Shown here: in pieces, positions 1 through 5,840 of the stretch
How positions within the stretch are numbered: position 1 is the first letter of the stretch
Layout of the letters: the number at the start of each line of letters is the position of its first letter
DNA from: Firmicutes bacterium UBA7523
GTDB taxonomy: Bacteria; Bacillota; Dethiobacteria; Dethiobacterales; Dethiobacteraceae
Assembly: GCA_002479415.1 (NCBI GenBank)
Contig: DLMZ01000035.1
Coordinates: forward strand, 9,949-21,740
Direction: 5' to 3'
Length of the DNA stretch: 11,792 nucleotides
The notes under the pieces: model-generated
Database searches by the model: none
The model's input: the letters and a program-made list of their open reading frames with translations, nothing else
What the model was told of the DNA's origin: nothing
Program-made: the position numbers and the translations under genes

Positions 1-129
1 CAACGCTATAAAGTATGACGCTAAAACAGAGGCAATATCAAATAACTGCCGAATCAACCCGCGTCGCCAACCTGCAGCTCCCGAAGAAAAAATCAGCAAA
101 ATTATGACGATATCAATCCAGTTTATCAT
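1..129 (-). CDS. CvpA family membrane protein, N-terminal part (runs off the left edge)
   Basis: Only the first 43 codons are in the window; the frame is open to the edge. The ATG at 129-127 overlaps the zapA stop as ATGA, the usual sign of translational coupling. The visible protein begins MINWIDIVIILLIF, a hydrophobic first membrane segment, followed by a positively charged GWRRGLIRQLFDIAS stretch and the start of a second hydrophobic segment. The pattern 'NWxDIvIxxxxxxxxxxGxrRGLIrQlfd' is the typical N-terminus of CvpA/colicin V production family proteins, which are small membrane proteins of poorly defined function. CvpA-like genes commonly follow zapA in Firmicutes, so context agrees. 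The assignment rests on the N-terminus and synteny only. Confidence 0.8.
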   Translation of the reverse strand, partial: MINWIDIVIILLIFSSGAAGWRRGLIRQLFDIASVLASYFIAL

Positions 130-392
130 CGCGTAGTCTTTTCCTCAAGCAAGGATTCCAACTCCAGCAATTCCTTGCGCACCCGAAACAATTCATCGGT
201 CAAGTTAATAGCTGTAAGCACAGCTACTTTATTGATTCCTAAACGAGTATTAACTTGGCCTATTTGATTCATTTTTTCATCTACATAATGAGCAACCCGC
301 TTCATATAATCCGGCGAAAAGCTTCCCCTCATAGTATAATCTTCACCGTATATTTTAACGTGGACTCTAGCCTTATCATTCTCTTGGGACAT
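126..392 (-). CDS. zapA: Cell division protein ZapA
   Basis: ZapA is a small cytosolic protein that binds FtsZ and promotes bundling of its filaments at the division site. The protein has 88 residues, normal for the short Firmicutes form. An N-terminal globular part (about residues 8-45, with VHVKIYGEDYTMRG and the SPDYMKRVAHYVDEKM segment) is followed by a helical region (about 50-88, KVAVLTAINLTDELFRVRKE, then an acidic leucine-rich tail) expected to form the dimer/tetramer coiled coil. A strong ribosome binding site, AGGGAGGT at 401-408, lies 8 nt before the ATG. It is 62 nt downstream of pheT, a common position in Firmicutes, and its stop overlaps the next start. No separate terminator is seen after pheT, so it probably shares the pheS-pheT transcript. 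Confidence 0.93.
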   Translation of the reverse strand: MSQENDKARVHVKIYGEDYTMRGSFSPDYMKRVAHYVDEKMNQIGQVNTRLGINKVAVLTAINLTDELFRVRKELLELESLLEEKTTR

Positions 393-454
393 CTGTTTCG
401 ACCTCCCTATCGGGGTTTACTCATATACTTCGCCCAAAAGTGACAAATTTCCTG

Positions 455-2857
455 CTATCCGCGCAAACGCGCCCCTAAACGCTCATGCAAAGCCTGCTCA
501 ATTTTCCGATGCAGCTCCACCACATCATCATCACTTAATGTCCTTGATGTATCCCGATAGCTGATAGCAAAAGCTAGACTGCGGAAACCTGCGGGTATTT
601 GCGGCCCGCAATATACGTCAAAGAGGGAAACATCAGCAACGAGAGCTCCTCCAGCTTCCATAATTATACTGTTAACTTCAGCCGCAGTAACCTTATCAGG
701 CACAACTACAGCTAAATCGCGTAACAAAGCTGGATAGCGGGGCAGCGCTGTATATTCGGGCACCAAGTGAGTAAGCGTTAAGAGCGATTCCATATCAATT
801 TCCGCAGCAAACACCGGGTGTCCCAATTGATAAGAGTCCAGCACTTCGGGATGAACTCGGCCAAGCCAGCCAATTTCTTTTTCCCTTAAGGAAATTATAG
901 CGGCCTGACCAGGCTGACAAAATGGAATTTCCGTCTCCGTAAAGACTGCCTGTTTAACATTAAGGCGTTCTAAGAGAACTTCTATTACCCCTTTTAAAGT
1001 GAAAAAGTCGGCTGTCTGCGGTTTCTGCCGCCAATGTTCTGTGCCTGACATTCCGGTTAACGCCAAGCCTAGTTTTGTTCTCTCCTCAGGCAGACGAACA
1101 AGGGGTACTTCATACGGCTTGTAGACGGCACCTATCTCGAATATTTGCACATTATGCTGATTGCGATTGCCGTTGTAAGCAATTGTAGCCAAGAGGCCGC
1201 CCAGCAATTCTTTTCGCATTACACTTTGTTCCTCAGATAATGGATTGGCTATAGCTACTGTTTCAGTTCCTTTTTCTTCAAGTTTCAGTTTTTTTAATTG
1301 ATTAGGGCTTACAAACGAATAGTTAATAACTTCCGTCAAGCCGCAGGCAAGCATAGTATCCCTAATTTTTTTTACAGCCTTTTGATGATCCGTCCGACGC
1401 CCCTGTGTAATCACCCCGGAAGGCAGCGTTGTTGCAATCTTATCGTATCCATGAATACGAGCCACTTCCTCGATTAAATCCACTTCAACCTGAAGGTCTG
1501 GCCTGCTTGTAGGAACAGTTACATGCAGTTGAGTCCCTTCCTCTACAGAAAATCCTTGTCGCTGAAAAATGGTAACCATCTCTCGCTGGGAGATTTCCAA
1601 CCCAATCAATTTACGGGCTCGCTCTGGACGCAGACGAATCCGTTGTGGATAGCTGGGAGCAATGTACTCATCAACAACATCTCCCTCAGACCTGCCCGCA
1701 TCGGTTAACTCTATCAGCTTAGCTGCTCTGCGAATAGCCTGAACACAGCCGTTAACATCAACGCCTTTTTCAAAGCGCTGCTGAGCTTCAGAATATAGTC
1801 CTAAACACCGACCAGTCCGGCGAATAGACACAGGATTAAAGTGCGCAGATTCTAAAAGTACCGTTTCCGTTCTGCCTGTAACTTCTGTTTCCAGTCCACC
1901 CATTACACCAGCAACTGCCACTGCTTTTTGGGCATCGGCAATAACCAGCGTTTCCTTTGTTAATTTACGCTTAACATTATCTAAAGTTACAAGCTCTTCC
2001 CCTTCACCGGCGGTACGGACAATAATGGAATTTTCGCTTAGTAAGGAGTAATCAAAAGCATGCAGGGGCTGACCCCATTCCCACATTACATAGTTGGTAA
2101 TGTCTACAATGTTTGATATTGGACGAATACCAGCTTGCAGCAATCTTGCCTGCAGCCATAGAGGAGAAGTAGCTATCTTCACTTCTCTGATCACAAGACC
2201 GGCATACCTGGAACACAGCGAAGAGTCTTCAATGCTGATTCTAGGAATAGCATCCTCCGCTTTACGGGGCATAAGGGATACATCCGGCATCTGCACATTG
2301 CCGCCGGTAAGCGCAGCAACTTCGCGTGCCACACCTAACAATCCTAGGCAGTCAGCTCTGTTGGGCGTGAGCCCAAGAATTAATATAGGGTCATTTAATG
2401 AGAGGGCATCCTCGAGGGCAGTGCCAACAGTTGTGTTTTTGTCCAAAATGAGGACACCTTCAACTCCTGGGGTTAAATCCAAGCCCAGTTCGGCCGCAGA
2501 GCAAAGCATCCCTCTCGACTCCACTCCACGCAGCTTTGTCTTTTTAATCTTGATATCACCGGGCAAGCTTGCTCCTACCACAGCCAAAGGCACTTTATCC
2601 CCAGGCTGCATATTATCTATCCCTGCCACTACAGTCAAATTTTCTGATCCGCTATTCACTTCTACAATAAATAGTTTATCAGCTTCAGGGTGCTTATTTA
2701 TGGAAAGAACTTCCGCCACTATTACCCCGGTAAACGCCGGACTTAATGACGTAATCTCTTCCACCTCAATACCTGAACGTGTCAACAATTCTGCAAGTTC
2801 TTTGGCAGACAAGTCAATATCAACAAAATCCTTTAACCATGTATATGGCACTCTCAT
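455..2857 (-). CDS. pheT: Phenylalanyl-tRNA synthetase beta subunit
   Basis: This is the beta chain of the alpha2-beta2 enzyme that charges tRNA-Phe; it carries tRNA contacts and the editing site that clears mis-acylated Tyr-tRNA-Phe. The 800-residue length is standard. Visible domains: N-terminal start (MRVPYTWLKDFVDI), OB-fold tRNA-binding domain (about 39-150, with VVAGIDNMQPGDKVPLA), B3/B4 editing domain (about 210-385, with HAFDY at 266-270 and RFEKGVD at 361-367), B5 domain (about 402-475), the inactive synthetase-like core (about 485-700), and the FDX-ACB anticodon-binding domain (about 706-800, with RYPALLRDLAVVV). AGGAGGT lies about 10 nt before the ATG. It starts 28 nt after pheS and is under the same T-box control. 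One small departure: the usual R(T/S)EAS before RFEKG reads YSEAQQ here. Confidence 0.98.
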   Translation of the reverse strand: MRVPYTWLKDFVDIDLSAKELAELLTRSGIEVEEITSLSPAFTGVIVAEVLSINKHPEADKLFIVEVNSGSENLTVVAGIDNMQPGDKVPLAVVGASLPGDIKIKKTKLRGVESRGMLCSAAELGLDLTPGVEGVLILDKNTTVGTALEDALSLNDPILILGLTPNRADCLGLLGVAREVAALTGGNVQMPDVSLMPRKAEDAIPRISIEDSSLCSRYAGLVIREVKIATSPLWLQARLLQAGIRPISNIVDITNYVMWEWGQPLHAFDYSLLSENSIIVRTAGEGEELVTLDNVKRKLTKETLVIADAQKAVAVAGVMGGLETEVTGRTETVLLESAHFNPVSIRRTGRCLGLYSEAQQRFEKGVDVNGCVQAIRRAAKLIELTDAGRSEGDVVDEYIAPSYPQRIRLRPERARKLIGLEISQREMVTIFQRQGFSVEEGTQLHVTVPTSRPDLQVEVDLIEEVARIHGYDKIATTLPSGVITQGRRTDHQKAVKKIRDTMLACGLTEVINYSFVSPNQLKKLKLEEKGTETVAIANPLSEEQSVMRKELLGGLLATIAYNGNRNQHNVQIFEIGAVYKPYEVPLVRLPEERTKLGLALTGMSGTEHWRQKPQTADFFTLKGVIEVLLERLNVKQAVFTETEIPFCQPGQAAIISLREKEIGWLGRVHPEVLDSYQLGHPVFAAEIDMESLLTLTHLVPEYTALPRYPALLRDLAVVVPDKVTAAEVNSIIMEAGGALVADVSLFDVYCGPQIPAGFRSLAFAISYRDTSRTLSDDDVVELHRKIEQALHERLGARLRG

Positions 2858-2885
2858 AATAATATTACCTCCTCTGCAGCCGGAA

Positions 2886-3911
2886 TCAGCGGAACTGCCT
2901 CAGCATTCTGACATCATTAAGAAAAAATAAGCGCAAATCATCTATTCCGTATTTCAACATGGCAATCCTCTCCACACCCATACCAAAGGCGTACCCGGTA
3001 AACTCCTCCGGGTCATATCCGGACATTTCAAGCACACGGGGATGAACCATACCGGAACCAAGTATCTCAATCCAGCCCGTTTCCTTGCAGACACGGCACC
3101 CCTGACCTGCACAAATCACGCAGGCAATGTCAACTTCGGCGCTAGGCTCCGTAAAAGGGAAAAAGCTGGGACGCAACCGTACCTGTTGGTTAGGCCCAAA
3201 CATTTGCTGAGCAAAAAGAAGCAATGTTCCCTTCAAGTCAGACAGGGATATATCCTTATCAATTACCAAACCCTCAACCTGATGGAACATTGGCGAATGG
3301 GTAGCATCGTCATCCCTTCGATATACTTTTCCAGGGGCAATAATACGAACGGGAACCTGCGGCGCTACTTTCTCCATTGTTCTCACCTGAACAGGAGATG
3401 TGTGGGTGCGCAACAATATCTCAGGTGTAATATAAAAAGAGTCCTGCATTTCCCTAGCAGGATGTTCCTTGGGAATGTTCAGCGCCTCAAAATTATAATA
3501 ATCCGTCTCAACCTCCGGTCCCTCCGCAATGGTAAAACCCATTCCCAGAAATATATCGGCAATCTCATCCATTATTAAAGTCAATGGATGATTATACCCC
3601 ATGGCAACCGGGTTGCCAGGCATTGTAACATCAATTTTTTCAGCAGCAATGCTTTTGAGACGAGCTTCAACCTTCATTCCTTCTTCCCTGCTGGCTAGTA
3701 ATTCAGCAAGCTCATCACGAACACGGTTAGCCAAGCTTCCAACAACAGGCCGCTCATCCGGCGGCAAACTCCCCATGCCGCGCAATACAGCGGTAATCTC
3801 ACCTTTTTTGCCGAGATACCTTACTTGTATCTGCTTTAACTCTTCCAGCGACGCTGCCCCTGAGATATCTTTTTTGGCGTTTTCAGCCAAGATATTCAAT
3901 GTTTCCCGCAT
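2886..3911 (-). CDS. pheS: Phenylalanyl-tRNA synthetase alpha subunit
   Basis: Catalytic class II subunit that activates Phe and transfers it to tRNA-Phe together with PheT. I start it at the ATG at 3911 (341 residues, MRETLNILAENAKK), which has AAAGGAGT 7 nt upstream. The frame stays open to 3992, but that extra 27-residue stretch lies inside the T-box terminator and is not plausible protein. Visible: an N-terminal helical arm (about 1-90, tRNA-contacting coiled coil), motif 1 region (GPEVETDYYNFEALN, 131-145), RTHTSPVQVR (168-177), motif 2 (GKVYRRDDDATHSPMFHQ, 194-211) and motif 3 (GYAFGMGVERIAMLKYG, 306-322). Ala308 in GYAFG is in the position of the family's pocket alanine. Four cysteines (264, 267, 272, 275) form a CxxC-x4-CxxC knuckle before GWIEILGSGMVHP. 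First controlled gene behind the T-box. Confidence 0.98.
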   Translation of the reverse strand: MRETLNILAENAKKDISGAASLEELKQIQVRYLGKKGEITAVLRGMGSLPPDERPVVGSLANRVRDELAELLASREEGMKVEARLKSIAAEKIDVTMPGNPVAMGYNHPLTLIMDEIADIFLGMGFTIAEGPEVETDYYNFEALNIPKEHPAREMQDSFYITPEILLRTHTSPVQVRTMEKVAPQVPVRIIAPGKVYRRDDDATHSPMFHQVEGLVIDKDISLSDLKGTLLLFAQQMFGPNQQVRLRPSFFPFTEPSAEVDIACVICAGQGCRVCKETGWIEILGSGMVHPRVLEMSGYDPEEFTGYAFGMGVERIAMLKYGIDDLRLFFLNDVRMLRQFR

Positions 3912-3932
3912 CTCAAACACTCCTTTAACATA

Positions 3933-3973
3933 TAAAAATAAAAAACTCTCGCTCCTTATGAAAGGGACGAAAG
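3933..3973 (-). terminator. T-box intrinsic terminator upstream of pheS
   Basis: On the minus strand CTTTCGTCCCTT pairs with AAGGAGCGAGAG around a TCAT loop (12 positions, one C-A mismatch, two G-T pairs), followed by the T-rich run TTTTTTATTTTT at 3945-3934. The 5' arm includes CGTCCC, which the T-box antiterminator would otherwise use, so the two structures exclude each other. The run ends 22 nt before the pheS ATG. It would also act as 3' end for short transcripts carrying only the upstream small ORF. Confidence 0.93.
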
Positions 3974-4174
3974 CTTTCTTCCGCGGTACCACCCAAGCTT
4001 AGCAGTATACTACTCACTTATTTTTCGCTAACGGGAAACCCCGGATCAGACCTACGCAGAATCCCTTCAGTCTGCGGCTCGGGGGTGAACTTCAGACCAA
4101 TCCGCACAAGACGCTCTCAGTCGTGGCGTCCTTCCCTGTAGTGCAGGTATTGGCATACTCTTCCCGTCATAGCC
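3933..4174 (-). promoter_or_regulatory. T-box riboswitch (phenylalanine, specifier UUC) controlling pheS-pheT
   Basis: On the minus strand the T-box core GGGTGGTACCGCGG lies at 3981-3994, containing the invariant TGGNACC that binds the tRNA acceptor end. Stem I appears to be closed by GGCT (4174-4171) with AGCC (4079-4076). Its 5' strand carries GACGGGAAGAGTA, the conserved GGGAA..AGTA bulge. The 3' strand reads GAAGTTCACC, placing a UUC Phe codon at 4089-4087 followed by A, the usual specifier context. A 6-bp stem CGCAGA/TCTGCG, the CGGG/CCCG helix and an AGTAG/CTGCT stem lie between Stem I and the T-box. CGTCCC downstream can pair with the T-box as antiterminator, competing with the terminator. 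Uncharged tRNA-Phe would stabilise antitermination and switch pheST on. The specifier matches the controlled genes, a strong internal check. Confidence 0.95.
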
Positions 4175-4175
4175 T

Positions 4176-4280
4176 TTAACATATTGTTGTAGATGAAATC
4201 ATTTGCCTGTAAAGAAGATACGCGGTAACAGAACCAGTCCTCTCAAAAATCATCCAGAATATATCAGCGTTAAATCTCAT
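4176..4280 (-). CDS. Small YqzL-like protein encoded in the pheS leader
   Basis: A 34-codon ORF (ATG 4280, TAA 4178-4176) lies between the leader promoter and the T-box. It starts MRFNADIFWMIFERTGSV and continues TAYLLYRQM before a short polar tail. The pattern W-x2-F-x2-TGS-x2-AYLLY matches what I know of the YqzL family (PF14006), small Firmicutes proteins of unknown function, typically about 45-50 residues, so this one is short at the C-terminus. AGAGGAG about 8 nt before the ATG is a good ribosome binding site. It would be made from every transcript that starts at the promoter, whether or not the T-box reads through. Three of its first 12 residues are Phe, so a leader-peptide role is an alternative, but the family-like motif argues for a real protein. 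Family call from memory of the motif; no search was possible. Confidence 0.72.
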   Translation of the reverse strand: MRFNADIFWMIFERTGSVTAYLLYRQMISSTTIC

Positions 4281-4318
4281 TTGGACCACTCCTCTGTACC
4301 TGGAATGGGACTGCTTTT

Positions 4319-4347
4319 ATTATAGCACATGCAAAAATGCTGCACAA
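4319..4347 (-). promoter_or_regulatory. Sigma-A-type promoter of the small ORF / T-box / pheST unit
   Basis: Minus strand: -35 TTGTGC at 4347-4342, 17-nt spacer, perfect -10 TATAAT at 4324-4319. Predicted start is near 4312, giving about 400 nt of leader before pheS and about 32 nt before the small ORF. The 475-nt gap between pheS and the methyltransferase gene holds this promoter, the small ORF and the T-box, and nothing else that I can see. Confidence 0.87.
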
Positions 4348-4386
4348 GAAAATGGCAGATGTTTTTTTATGACAATTCAACCGTAA

Positions 4387-5166
4387 CTATCGCCGTTGTC
4401 GAGCTGCTTCAAAAAACATTACAGACATGGCAACAGCAGCATTTAACGATTCCACAGCTCCCTCCATCGGGATGGAAATAAGAGCATCGGCCGCTTGTGC
4501 CGCTTTTTCAGAAACACCTGCTCCCTCGTTTCCAATGATAACTGCAGTCGGTACAGTCCAGTCATAGCGGTCATAATATAGGGATGCACCGGCACCTGTA
4601 GTCACTAAGTTTATATTTTGTTGACGGATAATATCTATAGCTTCGTTAAACGGTGCTTCCACCACAGGAAGGTTAAAATACGTACCCATGGACGCTCTAA
4701 GAGCTTTGGGATTAGCAGCATCCACAGTGCCTGGAAGTAATATTGCTCCGCTTGCTCCAGCTGCAGCCGCAGACCTTATCATTGTTCCCAAATTTCCCGG
4801 ATCCTGAAGTCCGTCGGCAATAAGGATTAATGGTGAAGCGGCATAGAAAATGTCTTGCAACGAGTATGAAGTGCGGGGAGCAATAGCAATAACTCCCTGA
4901 GGTGAATCAGTAAATGCGGTTTTATCAAAAAGCTTCTGCTCCACTGTAAGAACGGGAAAATCACTATCCAAATATGCAAGCCTGCTGTGAGAATCTCCTT
5001 CCCTAATCAAGACTGCTTCCGGCTTTATCCCGCGACGCAGAGCATCTTCTACCAATCTAACGCCTTCCAAAGGAATAAGGCCCAGGCAATCCCTATTCTT
5101 TCGTCTTTCCAAGCTTCTGTAAAGCTTCACATATTGGTTTTGAGGACTAGATATTACACTTGGCAA
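4387..5166 (-). CDS. SpoU/TrmH-family RNA 2'-O-methyltransferase
   Basis: SPOUT (alpha/beta-knot) enzyme that transfers a methyl group from S-adenosylmethionine to a ribose 2'-OH of rRNA or tRNA. Visible (259-residue form): substrate-binding domain (about 27-95), then the three SpoU motifs: motif 1 IADGLQDPGNLGTMIRSA (116-133, with catalytic-type N125 and R131), motif 2 IGNEGAGVS (211-219) and motif 3 IPMEGAVESLNAAVAMS (232-248). The target nucleotide cannot be told; the layout fits RlmB/TsnR-like proteins near pheS annotated as 23S rRNA methyltransferases. The start is uncertain: no ATG is near. I use TTG at 5166, just past the ktrA stop with GGCAGG about 13 nt upstream; the family's usual opening 'ISSPQNxxVK' begins at residue 5. 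TTG 5214 or GTG 5199 would overlap ktrA. It is the last gene before the pheS promoter. Confidence 0.92.
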   Translation of the reverse strand: MPSVISSPQNQYVKLYRSLERRKNRDCLGLIPLEGVRLVEDALRRGIKPEAVLIREGDSHSRLAYLDSDFPVLTVEQKLFDKTAFTDSPQGVIAIAPRTSYSLQDIFYAASPLILIADGLQDPGNLGTMIRSAAAAGASGAILLPGTVDAANPKALRASMGTYFNLPVVEAPFNEAIDIIRQQNINLVTTGAGASLYYDRYDWTVPTAVIIGNEGAGVSEKAAQAADALISIPMEGAVESLNAAVAMSVMFFEAARQRR

Positions 5167-5170
5167 TGAA

Positions 5171-5827
5171 TTAAGACCTGCCCAACTTTTGGATTTCACT
5201 GTTTTCGCCCACAACTATAAGGATGTCTCCTTCAGCCAAAATATCTGTAGCGGCGGGAGAAACATTTATTCTTCTGTCTGCAGTACGTATTGCCATAACA
5301 TTTATTCCAAACTTAGCACGCAAGTCAAGTTCACGCAAAGATTTTCCCAACATATCTTCAGGAGCAATAACCTCCAAAATACTGTAGTCGGGAGAAAGTT
5401 CAATGAAGTCCAATACATTGGTGGACGCAAGATTATGCGCCACCCTAATTCCCATGTCACGCTCCGGGAAAATAATACGGTCCGCTCCAATCTTTTGCAA
5501 AACCTTACCGTGAAGAGATGTCCGTGCCTTGGCAACAATATAGCGTACACCCAACTCCTTGAGAACCAACGTTGTTAAAATGCTGGCTTGGATATCCTGG
5601 CCAATACTAACAATAACCACATCAAAGTTTGTGACGCCTAAGTGTTTGAGCGCCGCTTCGCTGGTGGCTTCAGCCACCACAGCATGTGTAACTTGATCAA
5701 CAATCCCATCAATTTTTTCTTGGTTGGTATCAATAGCCAAAACATCGTGCCCCATCTCATATAGAGTGGTCGCCACACTTGCGCCAAACCGCCCGATACC
5801 AATAACAGCAAACTGTTTCGGTTTCAT
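5171..5827 (-). CDS. KtrA/TrkA potassium uptake regulatory (RCK) subunit
   Basis: Cytosolic ring-forming gating subunit of a Ktr-type K+ transporter; it binds nucleotide (ATP/ADP or NAD) and controls the membrane subunit encoded just upstream. The 218 residues fit the KtrA class (one RCK unit), not the double-length TrkA. RCK_N is at about 6-120 with the Rossmann motif GIGRFG (10-15) and D33 at the end of the second strand. FPERDMG (120-126) holds the Glu that binds a divalent cation in KtrA proteins. RCK_C is at about 140-214. I start at ATG 5827, 9 nt after AAGGAG; a TTG three codons earlier directly abuts that site and is less likely. It begins 13 nt after the trkH stop, so the two are co-transcribed. 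Confidence 0.94.
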   Translation of the reverse strand: MKPKQFAVIGIGRFGASVATTLYEMGHDVLAIDTNQEKIDGIVDQVTHAVVAEATSEAALKHLGVTNFDVVIVSIGQDIQASILTTLVLKELGVRYIVAKARTSLHGKVLQKIGADRIIFPERDMGIRVAHNLASTNVLDFIELSPDYSILEVIAPEDMLGKSLRELDLRAKFGINVMAIRTADRRINVSPAATDILAEGDILIVVGENSEIQKLGRS

Positions 5828-5840
5828 ATCCCTCAACTCC

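Noticed and set aside
401..417. Hairpin CCCC-GATA-GGG hiding the zapA ribosome binding site
   Set aside because: Only three consecutive pairs form, too weak to count as regulatory.
2094..2930. Long plus-strand open frame (about 278 codons) across the pheT 5' region
   Set aside because: It is antisense to strongly conserved pheT coding sequence, has no ribosome binding site or recognisable domain, and is low-complexity Ser/Thr/Pro-rich, as expected of a shadow frame.
3042..3578. Plus-strand open frame (about 178 codons) opposite pheS
   Set aside because: Antisense shadow of pheS with no domain or initiation signal. The same holds for the other plus-strand frames opposite trkH, ktrA, infC and thrS.
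3912..3992. N-terminal extension of pheS by 27 codons
   Set aside because: The stretch is the T-box and terminator RNA, and a clear ribosome binding site sits before the ATG at 3911.
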